From: Brevibacterium sp. S111
GTDB taxonomy: Bacteria > Actinomycetota > Actinomycetes > Actinomycetales > Brevibacteriaceae
Direction: 5' to 3'
NCBI RefSeq assembly: GCF_004745075.1
Contig: NZ_RHFH01000013.1
Coordinates: 37,845 to 101,844 of the forward strand
DNA length: 64,000 nt
How positions within the stretch are numbered: position 1 is the first letter of the stretch; the number at the start of each line of letters is the position of its first letter. The notes below the pieces were generated by a model. That model was not told the origin of the DNA, did no database searches, and saw only the letters and a program-made list of their open reading frames with translations. Made by a program: the position numbers and the translations under genes. Below are positions 37,646-46,001 of this stretch, piece by piece.

Positions 37646-37887
37646 AGTTGGATCCGCCCTCCCGCCGAGACGACCTGCAGGTGGAGGTCGTAGGCCTCGG
37701 CGAGTTCGTCCGCGCACTCCGCGAGCCGGTCGATCGACGTCGCGCTCGACGTCACCCGGTCCTCGAAGAGGTGCCCGGCCGGCGAGTCCCAACTGTCGAT
37801 CTGCCGACAGCACTGAGCCACCGAACGCAGCAGATCACCTCGCCGCAGCCATTGGTCGCGATTGCGCGCCAACTCGTCCGTGATCAT
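37642..37887 (-). CDS. Small WXG-like helical protein
   Basis: An 81-aa protein starting at ATG 37887 with GGAGGAG seven bases upstream. Two helices (residues about 3-30 and 42-72) flank a turn with IDSWDSPAGHLFEDRV. A Trp33 followed by PAG, then Phe and Arg, is the pattern of WXG100-superfamily proteins secreted by type VII systems. It has the right size (about 80-100 aa) and leads the operon. Two adjacent Cys (CC at 26-27) are unusual for the family. An in-frame extension upstream to 38271 has no ribosome site. Confidence 0.75.
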   Translation of the reverse strand: MITDELARNRDQWLRRGDLLRSVAQCCRQIDSWDSPAGHLFEDRVTSSATSIDRLAECADELAEAYDLHLQVVSAGGRIQL

Positions 37888-38159
37888 CCGTGTCTCCTCC
37901 CACTCGTCGCATCGGCTCCACGCTCGATCTGCCTGACTGTCTGCCTGACTGTAGGGAGCTCCGAACGGGCCAGGGAACCCCCGCTCGTCGGCTTGGGGAC
38001 GAGCCTCGAGCACCCACAGGCCTCCGGCGTCGAAGTCACCTCCGGATCCACAGGCGCCCGTGTCCGAGTCACCTCCGCCCGGCGATCTCGCCGCGGGCAG
38101 GCGTCCGTTCCAGACGGTCGGGTTCCGCCCCGCGCGGGCGCTCATGAGAAAATAGGGGT

Positions 38160-39593
38160 ATGCCGACTGTTTCCCTTGCCGAAATCTCGCCCGCCATCGC
38201 CCTCGGACCGCTTGATGGTCGCTACCGCAAAGACACCGCTGACCTCGTCGATCACCTCTCCGAGGCGGCACTCAACCGCAACCGCATCACCGTTGAGGTC
38301 GAGTGGTTCATCCACCTCGCACAGAGCTCCGTGATCGAGGGGGTGCGACGCCTCACCGATGAGGAGGTCGACGGTCTGCGGGACTTCGCCGCCGACTTCG
38401 ATGCCGAGACCATCGCGACGCTCGCCGCCCACGAGGCCGTGACCGTCCACGACGTCAAGGCCGTCGAATACACAATCAAAGAGGCCCTAGTGAAGATCGG
38501 GGCCGAGGATCTCAGCGAACTCGTCCACTTCTGCTGCACCTCCGAAGACATCAACAACCTGTCCTGGGCGCTCGGGATCAAAGGTGCCACCGAACAGGTG
38601 TGGCTGCCCCGCGCGAAGGCACTCATCGACGCCCTCGCCGAATCCGCCTCGGCGCTGGCCGATGTTCCGATGCTCGCGCACACCCACGGTCAGCCGGCGA
38701 CGCCGACGACGATGGGCAAAGAGCTCGCCGTCTTCATCCACCGGCTGCGCCGCCAGTATGAGCGCATCGCTGCCACCGAGTTCCTCGGCAAGATCAACGG
38801 CGCCACCGGCACCTATTCGGCGCACCTGGCCGCCGTACCCGGAGCGGACTGGCCGCAGATCGCGCAGACCTTCGTCGAAGACCGTCTCGACCTGAGCTTC
38901 AACGCCCTGACCACGCAGATCGAGTCCCACGACTGGGATGCCGAGCTCTTCGCCGACGTCGCCCGGTTCAACCGGATCGCGCACAACCTCGCCACCGATA
39001 TGTGGACCTACATCTCGATGAACTACTTCAAACAGATCCCCGTGGCGGGGGCGACCGGGTCGTCGACGATGCCGCACAAGGTCAACCCGATCCGCTTCGA
39101 GAACGCCGAGGCGAACCTCGAGCTCTCCTGTGCCCTGCTCGATTCGCTCGCCTCCACCCTGGTCACCTCCCGGATGCAGCGCGACCTCACCGACTCGACC
39201 TCGCAGCGCAACATCGGCGTCGCCTTCGGCCACTCGGTGCTGGCGCTGAACAACCTCGTCAAGGGCCTCGGCGCCCTCGCCATCAACGAGGAGGCGCTGG
39301 CCGCCGATCTCGATGCGAACTGGGAGGTGCTCGGCGAGGCGATCCAGTCGGTGATGCGTGCCGCGGGTCTCCAGGGCGTGCCCGGCATGGAGAATCCGTA
39401 CGAAACGCTCAAGGAACTCACCCGCGGCAAGCGCATCGACCAGGCCGATCTGCAGGAGTTCGTCGACGGCCTCGGGCTGCCCGAGGACCGCGCCGAGCTG
39501 CTCAAGGCGCTGACCCCCGCGACCTACACCGGTGTGGCCGCCCAGCTCGCCGAGTCCGCGGTCTCCGACTGGATGGCCTACAGCGAAGCCTGA
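38160..39593 (+). CDS. purB: Adenylosuccinate lyase
   Basis: A 477-aa enzyme of purine synthesis, acting on SAICAR and adenylosuccinate. The signature GSSTMPHKVNPIRFENAE contains the fumarase-superfamily loop. SPAIALGPLDGRYRKDT is the N-terminal motif of the longer (E. coli-type) PurB group. The His in AHTHGQPATPTTMGKELA and the Ser of the SSTMPHK loop are the catalytic pair. No clear ribosome site precedes the ATG; GAAAAT ends six bases before it, so a leaderless start is possible. It is divergent from the ESX-like unit. Confidence 0.96.
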   Translation: MPTVSLAEISPAIALGPLDGRYRKDTADLVDHLSEAALNRNRITVEVEWFIHLAQSSVIEGVRRLTDEEVDGLRDFAADFDAETIATLAAHEAVTVHDVKAVEYTIKEALVKIGAEDLSELVHFCCTSEDINNLSWALGIKGATEQVWLPRAKALIDALAESASALADVPMLAHTHGQPATPTTMGKELAVFIHRLRRQYERIAATEFLGKINGATGTYSAHLAAVPGADWPQIAQTFVEDRLDLSFNALTTQIESHDWDAELFADVARFNRIAHNLATDMWTYISMNYFKQIPVAGATGSSTMPHKVNPIRFENAEANLELSCALLDSLASTLVTSRMQRDLTDSTSQRNIGVAFGHSVLALNNLVKGLGALAINEEALAADLDANWEVLGEAIQSVMRAAGLQGVPGMENPYETLKELTRGKRIDQADLQEFVDGLGLPEDRAELLKALTPATYTGVAAQLAESAVSDWMAYSEA

Positions 39594-39616
39594 TTCACGC
39601 CGCTGTCACGAGACAT

Positions 39617-39656
39617 CATCGAGGCCGGTTTCCGAATTCGGAAACCGGCCTCGATG
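39617..39656. terminator. 40-bp perfect palindrome between convergent genes
   Basis: A 20-bp arm starting CATCGAGGCCGG is followed at once by its exact complement, centred on GAATTC at 39634-39639. It lies between the purB stop and the lipoprotein stop and should terminate both. There is no T-tract. Confidence 0.8.
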
Positions 39657-39662
39657 CGTCGT

Positions 39663-40478
39663 TCAGGCTGCGGGGATATCGAAGGTCTTCGTGTACTCGG
39701 GGATCTTCTCGTCGGTGCCCATGACCTTGCCGGCTCCGCGTTCGTAGCGGATCGTGTACGTGTCCTTCTTTTTATCGGGGACATAGGCGATCCACCCCGT
39801 GTGAGTTCCACCGTCACGGCGGGTGACGTTTTCAAAGGGTTCGTACCCGGCGGCCTCCATCTCGGCCTCGACTCCGGTGGTCTGGTCATAGCGATAGTCG
39901 GCACCGCCGTCATTGGAGATCTTGAAGGCTCCGGATTGGATAAGGCCGCTGTACTTCTTTCCCGGAGTGATCTTGACCTCGAGGAGCACAACCTCACCGC
40001 CGAGCTCGATCGTGGTGGCCTTCTTGCTGGATTCGAAGTTGCGCACGGCAGAGAGCACCTCGATGTCGTCATCCATCTGCGGGTCCGTGAAGCTCTTCCC
40101 GACCGAGACTTCAGCCTGGTTCCCCGACGAGGCCGCCGCACCCGAATCCGACGAGCCGCCATCTGTACCCGAGGTTCCGCTGCCCGTGGTGCCGTCGTCG
40201 GTGCCCGTGGTGCCGCTGTCCGACGAACCGCCGTTCGAGGATGCTCCGCTGTCCGAAGAAGCCGAGGATCCCTGATCGGCTGTGTTGTCATCGGTTCCCG
40301 ACTCCTGGTCGGTATTGCCCGACCCCGGCGGCTGCTGGCCATCGGCCCCGGCCTGTTCACCGGACTGTCCGTCCTGATCGAATGGTGTGACCTGGTCGAT
40401 GAGCGAACATCCGGAGAAGGCGAGTGTGCAGGTGAGAAGGGCTGCGGCGGTGAGTGTGGCGCGGTTCAGGCGTTTCAT
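39663..40478 (-). CDS. DUF4352-like lipoprotein
   Basis: A 271-aa lipoprotein. The signal peptide MKRLNRATLTAAALLTCTLA ends with lipobox AFSGC. A Ser/Gly/Asp/Thr linker of about 80 residues follows, and then an Ig-like domain (about 120-271) with the DUF4352 pattern VEVLSAVRN.. , VLLEVKITPGKKYSGLI and GWIAYVPDKKKDTYTIRYE. ATG 40478 has AGGGGAT upstream; the longer frame lacks a signal. The linker suggests the domain stands off the membrane within the cell wall. Substrate and role are unknown. Confidence 0.85.
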   Translation of the reverse strand: MKRLNRATLTAAALLTCTLAFSGCSLIDQVTPFDQDGQSGEQAGADGQQPPGSGNTDQESGTDDNTADQGSSASSDSGASSNGGSSDSGTTGTDDGTTGSGTSGTDGGSSDSGAAASSGNQAEVSVGKSFTDPQMDDDIEVLSAVRNFESSKKATTIELGGEVVLLEVKITPGKKYSGLIQSGAFKISNDGGADYRYDQTTGVEAEMEAAGYEPFENVTRRDGGTHTGWIAYVPDKKKDTYTIRYERGAGKVMGTDEKIPEYTKTFDIPAA

Positions 40479-40631
40479 GGTGATCCCCTGTTCGGATTCT
40501 CGCACCCGGGATCTGTGTGCCCGAATGCCTGTCATGAAACCAACTTATGGGTGCCGCGGCCTCCAGATATGTCCTGCGTGTGGCAGATCGGACACGACTG
40601 TCATCAATCGGGCGCACGCGCCCATCCTGGC

Positions 40632-40823
40632 CCTTCAGACAGAACGAAACATCTGCCCTCCCCTCAGGCGGAACGAAACATCTGCCCTCCCCTCAGGCGG
40701 AACGAAACATCTGCCCTGCCCCTTAAGGCGGAACGAAACATCTGCCCTGCCCCTTAAGGCGGAACGAAATATCTGCCCTGCCCCTTAAGGTGGAACGAAA
40801 TATCTGCCCTGCCCCTTAAGGTG
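40632..40823. repeat. Six-copy 29/31-bp tandem repeat with CCTTAAGG palindrome
   Basis: The core GAACGAAACATCTGCCCT starts at 40642, 40671, 40700, 40731, 40762 and 40793. The first two intervals are 29 bases, the later ones 31, where CCCTCA has changed to CCCTTAA and forms the palindrome CCTTAAGG. A partial seventh copy ends near 40823. It fills the gap between the DUF4352 lipoprotein start and the end of the MHS transporter gene. No unique spacers, so not CRISPR. Confidence 0.85.
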
Positions 40824-40866
40824 GGGACCGTCCGTCGGCCGGGGATGAGATACCCGCCCCGACTCG

Positions 40867-42237
40867 TCAAGCGGGGACGAGATGCCTGTCCGCGTCCACC
40901 TCGGCGAGGGTCTTCTTTCCCATGCTCCGGGCGAGGATGAGCGTCGGAACGCCGGCCACGACGATGACGACGGTCGCATAGATCGCCGGGGCCAGGGTGA
41001 CGCCCGTCGACGACATGAGCGCCGTGGCGATGAGCGGGGAGAGTCCGCCGAAGAGGACGGTGGCCACGTTGTAGCCGATCGCCATGCCGGAGAAGCGGCT
41101 CGTGCCGGTGAACTGTTCGGGCACCATCGCCGCAGCTACTGCGCTCCACCCGGCCGCCGGGATGGCGAGGAAGGCGGAACCGGCGACCGCGATGCCCGCG
41201 GACTGATTGCTCAGCAGCACATAGGCGGGAATCGTCGTGAAGACGAAGACGACCATGAGCGCTGCCAGGGCCGGCTTCCGCCCGAACCTGTCCGAGGCGA
41301 GCCCGAAGAACGGGGTGACGATGATGGCGACGACGGCGGCCACGGTGCCCAGGGCCAGGGAGCCGGAGTTCGGGACCTTCGCCACCTCTTCGATATAGGT
41401 CGGCACATAGGTGATGTTGAGGAAGTAGCTGACCGAACCGATCGAGGAGATGAGGAAGGCGACGAGGATCGCCCGCGGCTGCTCGAGGACGGCGGTGATG
41501 AGCGGGGAGCGTTTGAGCGCGACGTCCTTCGATTCCTTCTCCGCCTGCTGCAGCCGCTTGAAGGTCTCGGTCTCCTCCATCATCGATCGCAGCGGCACCA
41601 TGAGGATGGCGAGCACCGCGCCGAGGACGAACAGCAGCCGCCAGCCCCAGGAATCCATCGCCTCGGGGCTGAGCGTATTCGCCAGCAGGGCACCGGAGCC
41701 CACCGCCAGCAGGGCGCCGACTTCACTGTTGGCCGCAGCCCAGCTCGCCGCCAGTCCCCGTTTGCCCGGTGCCGCCGATTCCATGAGGAAGACCATGATG
41801 CCGGTGTATTCGGCGCCGACGGAGAACCCGGACAGGCACCGCAGGGTGACCATGAGGACACCCGCCCAGATGCCGATCGTCTCGTAGTTCGGGATGACGG
41901 CGATCCCGAGCATCGAGATCGCCATGAGGACCGCAGAGATGATGAGCGTCGACCGGCGTCCGATCCGATCGCCGAGGTGGCCGAAGACCATCGCACCCAA
42001 GGGCCGGAAGAGGAAGCCGGCGGCCCCCACCCCGAGGGTGAGCAGCAGCGAATCCGTCTGATCGCCGAAGAATTCCTTGGTCAGGGTCGTGGCGACATAG
42101 AAGAAGATGGAGAAGTCGTACCATTCGACGACGGTGCCGAACGCCGCAACGAACATCGACCGGCGGCGGCCTCTCTCCCGGTCTCGGCTGGCTGCCTCAG
42201 AAGGTGTGGCGGGACTGTTCCGATCGGACTCGGTCAT
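40867..42237 (-). CDS. MHS-family MFS transporter
   Basis: A 456-aa symporter with 12 helices. It has GTVVEWYDFSIFFYVATTLT at helix one, RPLGAMVFGHLGDRIGRRST, and ASWAAANSEVGALLAVG. ATG 42237 gives a normal family N-terminus of about 28 polar residues; there is no clear ribosome site upstream. The transcript start is within 120 bp of the divergent hydrolase gene and of the TACCGATCGGTA palindrome, which may control both. Substrate is unknown. Confidence 0.88.
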   Translation of the reverse strand: MTESDRNSPATPSEAASRDRERGRRRSMFVAAFGTVVEWYDFSIFFYVATTLTKEFFGDQTDSLLLTLGVGAAGFLFRPLGAMVFGHLGDRIGRRSTLIISAVLMAISMLGIAVIPNYETIGIWAGVLMVTLRCLSGFSVGAEYTGIMVFLMESAAPGKRGLAASWAAANSEVGALLAVGSGALLANTLSPEAMDSWGWRLLFVLGAVLAILMVPLRSMMEETETFKRLQQAEKESKDVALKRSPLITAVLEQPRAILVAFLISSIGSVSYFLNITYVPTYIEEVAKVPNSGSLALGTVAAVVAIIVTPFFGLASDRFGRKPALAALMVVFVFTTIPAYVLLSNQSAGIAVAGSAFLAIPAAGWSAVAAAMVPEQFTGTSRFSGMAIGYNVATVLFGGLSPLIATALMSSTGVTLAPAIYATVVIVVAGVPTLILARSMGKKTLAEVDADRHLVPA

Positions 42238-42312
42238 GCGCCGAGCGTACCAGTCCACCCGGACGCCGTCCCGGACATCAGCTTTCGACTCGACCGCACC
42301 TGAAATCTGTAT

Positions 42313-42324
42313 TACCGATCGGTA
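42313..42324. promoter_or_regulatory. TetR-type operator candidate (TACCGATCGGTA)
   Basis: A perfect 12-bp palindrome in the 121-bp gap between the divergent MHS transporter and hydrolase genes. TACCGATCGGTA and close variants are bound by many TetR-family repressors. The regulator is not adjacent in this window. Confidence 0.55.
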
Positions 42325-42358
42325 GCGAATCGGTGTTCTGCTGATTACGCTGACTCCT

Positions 42359-43246
42359 ATGGACACTCCCCTCCACGAACAGCTGCGCATCCCAGTGCCG
42401 AGCCGATACGGCCCGAGCGAGATCGACGGCCACGTCCTCCACCCCGCTGGGACACCGCTGGCGGTGCTGACGATCCACCCCGCCACCGCGACCCCCGAAC
42501 GCTTCTACTTCTCCTTCGCCGAGGCGGCCGCCGCCCGGGGATTCATCGTGCTCACCTATGGTCTGCGCGGAGTCGGCGACCGAGCCGAGGCTCGGGCGCA
42601 CCGGCGGGTGCGCATGCGCGACTGGATGGCCGAGGACATGCCCGCCGCGGCACAGTGGGCGGCGACCGCCTTCCCCGATCTGCCCCATGTCGCGATGGGC
42701 CACAGCATCGGCGGGCATGCCCTCGTCCAGGGCTACGGCGGTGAGGCGCTGGCCGGCATCGTCACCGTCGCCTCACACCGGGCATCGACACGGGACATCG
42801 TGTCGCGCAGCGAGCGGCTGCGCGTGGGACTCGGTCTCGGCGGTCTCGGCACCCTGGCCACCCGGGTGCTCGGGTACATGCCCGGCAGGGCGCTCGGCCT
42901 CGGCGAGGACATTCCCCAGGCCGCGCTGTTCGAGTGGACGCGGTGGCTGCGTCTGCCCGAGTACTTCTTCGACGACCCGACACTGGGGGCCGGAGCGCGC
43001 GTGGCCCGGTTGGCCACGCCCGTGTTCGCAGTCGGCGCCTCCGATGACCCGTGGGCCGATCCCGCGCAGATCGATGAACTCGTCGATCGTCTGCGACTGG
43101 CACCGGTGACTCGCCGCACCTTCACCCCGACCGAGCTCGGCGTCGAGCGCATCGGCCATCACGGCCTCCTCCGCCGGTCACTCGGTCAGGCGGCCTGGCC
43201 GGAGATCCTCGACTGGCTCGAAACGGCGGCCAGCGGTCCGCACTGA
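42359..43246 (+). CDS. Serine alpha/beta hydrolase
   Basis: A 295-aa cytosolic hydrolase of the S33/lysophospholipase-like group. The oxyanion region is LTIHPATATPERFYFSFAEA, the nucleophile is Ser116 in AMGHSIGGHA, an Asp is in FAVGASDDPWADP and the His is in IGHHGLL near the C-terminus. The ATG at 42359 has no ribosome site. Divergent to an MHS transporter behind a shared palindrome, it may act on an ester taken up by that carrier. Substrate is unknown. Confidence 0.85.
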   Translation: MDTPLHEQLRIPVPSRYGPSEIDGHVLHPAGTPLAVLTIHPATATPERFYFSFAEAAAARGFIVLTYGLRGVGDRAEARAHRRVRMRDWMAEDMPAAAQWAATAFPDLPHVAMGHSIGGHALVQGYGGEALAGIVTVASHRASTRDIVSRSERLRVGLGLGGLGTLATRVLGYMPGRALGLGEDIPQAALFEWTRWLRLPEYFFDDPTLGAGARVARLATPVFAVGASDDPWADPAQIDELVDRLRLAPVTRRTFTPTELGVERIGHHGLLRRSLGQAAWPEILDWLETAASGPH

Positions 43247-43354
43247 CGGCTCGAACACGGCACGCTCCGCTTCCTGCGACTCGGCCGACCGCTCGATGGA
43301 CCACCCCATCCCGCCCGACGTCACCGCACTTCAGACGTCACCGCACCCGAATCT

Positions 43355-44755
43355 TCACCGGGCGTCGAGCCCGAACAGCGAGTCGGTGAAGCGGTTGCCG
43401 AACATCGCCTGCGGGTCGAGGCGAGCGCGCAGCTCGCAGAAGTCATCGAACCGCGGGTAGAGTCCGCGCAGATCAGCGGTTGTGCGCGTATGGATCTTGC
43501 CCCAGTGCGGTCGTCCCCCGTGGCGGCACAGGATCTGCTCGACGACCCGGAAGTATTCGGCGAAGTCCTCTTTGATGAACCGGTGGACGGCGATGTACAT
43601 CGACTCGCGTCCCGTCGCCGTCGACAGCGGCACATCATCGGCGGCCGCGCACCGAACCTCGAGGGGGAACGAGATCTGCCACCCTTTGGACTCGATCGTC
43701 TCTCGGATCTCCCGGATCGCCTCGGTGCCGGCGGCGAAGGGCAGCGCATACTCCATCTCATTGAATCTCACTCGGCGCGGAGTGACGAACACGTCATAGC
43801 CCGGTGCCCGGTACATCCGATCCGCGACCACGGACTGGGCGATGCGGTTGATCGAGGGCACCATGCCCGGCACCTTGGCCCCGAGCTCGACGGCCAGGCG
43901 CAGGGCCCCGTTCTCGACGATCTCCTTGTCGAGGAGGGTCGCCCAACGGTTGCGCACCCCCGCCTCGGCGAGATTCCCGGTCCCGGCCGCCCCCGGGTCG
44001 ACACGGGTGTTCGTCTTCGTCAGCACCGTTTCGGTGTGCGGAAACCAGTAGAACTCGAAGTGGTCGGCACCGCGCATCCGCTCCTCGAGCCCGTCGAGGA
44101 GTTCATCGAATCCCGCGACCTTCTCCTCGGCGATGAGATCGAAGGCGGGCACACAGCGGAGTTCGATCTCGGTGATGACTCCGAGCACGCCGAGGCTGAC
44201 CCGGGCGAGGTCGAAGGTCTCCGGTTCGGCGTCAGCGGAGAGCTCCCGGACCCGCCCGTCGGGCCCCATGAGACTCAGCCCCGTGACGGTGCCGGCGAAT
44301 CCGGTGAATCCGAGTCCGGTGCCGTGGGTGCTCGTCGAGATCGCCCCGGCCAGGGACTGCGGGTTGACGTCGCCCTGGTTCTCCAGCGCCAGGCCGAAGG
44401 GTTCGAGCAGGGCGGGGATGTCCCGCAGCCGGGTTCCCGCCCCGAAGCGCACCCGCCTGCGGGATTCGTCGACGGCGACGATCCCGGACAGCGCATCGAG
44501 GTTGACCATGACATCGTTGCCCGCGGCGACGGGCGTGAAGGAATGTCCGGCCCCGACGACGCGCAGCCGCTCCCCCTCTGCGGCCGCGGAGGCGACGATT
44601 CCGGACAGTTCGTCCGCCGAGGCGGGACTCGAGTAGGTGTGCGGATGAGCGTGGACATGCCCGGACCAGTTCCGGAACGGCTGCCGGCCCCGACCCGAGC
44701 CCCGCGTCGGGGCCCGTCCCGTCTGTCGACCGCGGACGATCTTCGCTGCGCTCAC
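43355..44755 (-). CDS. FAD-linked sugar-1,4-lactone oxidase (gulonolactone/arabinono-lactone oxidase family)
   Basis: A 466-aa flavoprotein of the VAO family. The FAD domain has LRVVGAGHSFTPVAAGNDV, with the likely FAD-linking His in GHS, and AGAISTSTHGTGLGFTGFAG. The C-terminal ALO domain ends with HWGKIHTRTTADLRGLYP, a family hallmark, and a final MFGNRFTDSLFG. GTG 44755 overlaps the stop of the upstream gene (GTGA). In actinobacteria such enzymes oxidise sugar lactones or polyols; the exact substrate here is open. Confidence 0.9.
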   Translation of the reverse strand: MSAAKIVRGRQTGRAPTRGSGRGRQPFRNWSGHVHAHPHTYSSPASADELSGIVASAAAEGERLRVVGAGHSFTPVAAGNDVMVNLDALSGIVAVDESRRRVRFGAGTRLRDIPALLEPFGLALENQGDVNPQSLAGAISTSTHGTGLGFTGFAGTVTGLSLMGPDGRVRELSADAEPETFDLARVSLGVLGVITEIELRCVPAFDLIAEEKVAGFDELLDGLEERMRGADHFEFYWFPHTETVLTKTNTRVDPGAAGTGNLAEAGVRNRWATLLDKEIVENGALRLAVELGAKVPGMVPSINRIAQSVVADRMYRAPGYDVFVTPRRVRFNEMEYALPFAAGTEAIREIRETIESKGWQISFPLEVRCAAADDVPLSTATGRESMYIAVHRFIKEDFAEYFRVVEQILCRHGGRPHWGKIHTRTTADLRGLYPRFDDFCELRARLDPQAMFGNRFTDSLFGLDAR

Positions 44756-45951
44756 AGCACCAGCCCCTCTCCCCTGTACGTCGCCCATCTGTCGGTGATC
44801 CGGCCGTGGGAGACGACGGTGAATTCGTTGAAATGTTCGGCCAGTTCTCCCGCCTTCGCATGACGGAACCAGACGAGGTCGCCGATGCCCACATCGTCGG
44901 CACCGGGTCCGGTCAGCGGTGTCTGCACCTCACCGGGACCTTCGAGACTCGAGTATTCGAGCCCGGGCGGCCAGGCGATGGTCGGCAGACGGTCGGGCCC
45001 GGGCACGCCGGAGGCGATGAAGCCGCCCTTGAACACCGTCACCCAGCCGGGTGCTGGCCTGCGCACGACGGGGGTGACGAAGAAGGCGGCGGGACGGTGC
45101 CGGAAGTGCGTGTAGCCGTCGAAGAGTCCCGGGGAGAAGAGTCCGGAGCCGGCGGCAAGATCGGTCAGCGTGCCCTCGACGGCACTCGATTCGAAGGAAC
45201 CGGTGCCGCCTCCGTTGACGAATTCGAGGTCGGCGATCTCCCGCACGGCGGCGATGACGGCCGCCCGGCGCTCGGCGAGTTCGGCGATCGAAGCCTTCTG
45301 CATGGCGCGGACGACGACCTGTCTGGCCGAGCGTCCGGCGTCGGCGGTGCCGGCGATCTGCCCTTCGTAGAACATCAGCCCGACGAGCTCGAATCCCGGT
45401 CGAGCGGCGACCTGCCGGGCCAGGGTCACGGCGGTGTCGACATCGCGGACCGGTGATCGCCTGGCCCCGATATGGATCCGGTCGCCCAACCAGGCCTCGG
45501 CCGGACGGAAGGAGGAGTCGACGTCGATGCACACCCGCACCGAGGCAGCGGACGCCTCGGCGACGGATCGTCTCACCTCGTCGATGATGTCGAGGTGGGT
45601 CACGGAGTCGATCATCACGGTGATCTGGTCCAGCGCTCCCGCCTCGGCGAACATCCGGGCCAGCGCCTGACGGTCGAGACTCGGATAGCCGATGACGATG
45701 TCGCGGACGCCGCGGGAGTGGAGGATGAGCGCCTCGGGCACGGAATAGGAGAGCACCCCGGCGCAGGCGGGATGGGCCAGAGCCCGATCGATGGCCGCGG
45801 GCACCCGCAGCGATTTCGTGGCGACCCGGATCGGCAGCCCGCGAGCACGCTCGGCCAAGGCGTCGAGGTTCGCGTCGAAGGCGTCGAGGTCGATCACTGC
45901 AGTGGGGTCTCCGGTTCCGTTCAGCGCACGCCGAAGATCACTCGATACCAT
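44752..45951 (-). CDS. Alanine-racemase-fold PLP protein (D-threonine aldolase-like)
   Basis: A 399-aa PLP enzyme. The barrel begins PTAVIDLDAFDANLDALAER, and the PLP Lys is in IRVATKSLRVP. Later motifs are LEFVNGGGTGSFESSA and the C-terminal WFRHAKAGELAEHF, whose His/Glu could bind a metal as in D-threonine aldolase/D-serine dehydratase. It is the first gene of a two-gene operon with the lactone oxidase. The ATG at 45951 lies seven bases from a TACAAT element, so the message is probably leaderless. Substrate is unknown; a D-amino acid or beta-hydroxy amino acid is plausible. Confidence 0.85.
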   Translation of the reverse strand: MVSSDLRRALNGTGDPTAVIDLDAFDANLDALAERARGLPIRVATKSLRVPAAIDRALAHPACAGVLSYSVPEALILHSRGVRDIVIGYPSLDRQALARMFAEAGALDQITVMIDSVTHLDIIDEVRRSVAEASAASVRVCIDVDSSFRPAEAWLGDRIHIGARRSPVRDVDTAVTLARQVAARPGFELVGLMFYEGQIAGTADAGRSARQVVVRAMQKASIAELAERRAAVIAAVREIADLEFVNGGGTGSFESSAVEGTLTDLAAGSGLFSPGLFDGYTHFRHRPAAFFVTPVVRRPAPGWVTVFKGGFIASGVPGPDRLPTIAWPPGLEYSSLEGPGEVQTPLTGPGADDVGIGDLVWFRHAKAGELAEHFNEFTVVSHGRITDRWATYRGEGLVL

Positions 45952-45958
45952 GACCGGT

Positions 45959-45964
45959 ATTGTA
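45959..45964 (-). promoter_or_regulatory. -10 element (TACAAT) of a likely leaderless promoter
   Basis: TACAAT on the minus strand ends seven bases before ATG 45951, which puts the transcription start at or next to the start codon. No Shine-Dalgarno is present. The divergent dehydrogenase gene starts about 40 bases away. Confidence 0.55.
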
Positions 45965-46001
45965 TCCCGCAGATGACCCACGTCACATGAGAAGGCAGCC
46001 G

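Noticed and set aside
40632..40823. CRISPR array
   Set aside because: Repeats are directly adjacent with no unique spacers and no cas genes are in the window.
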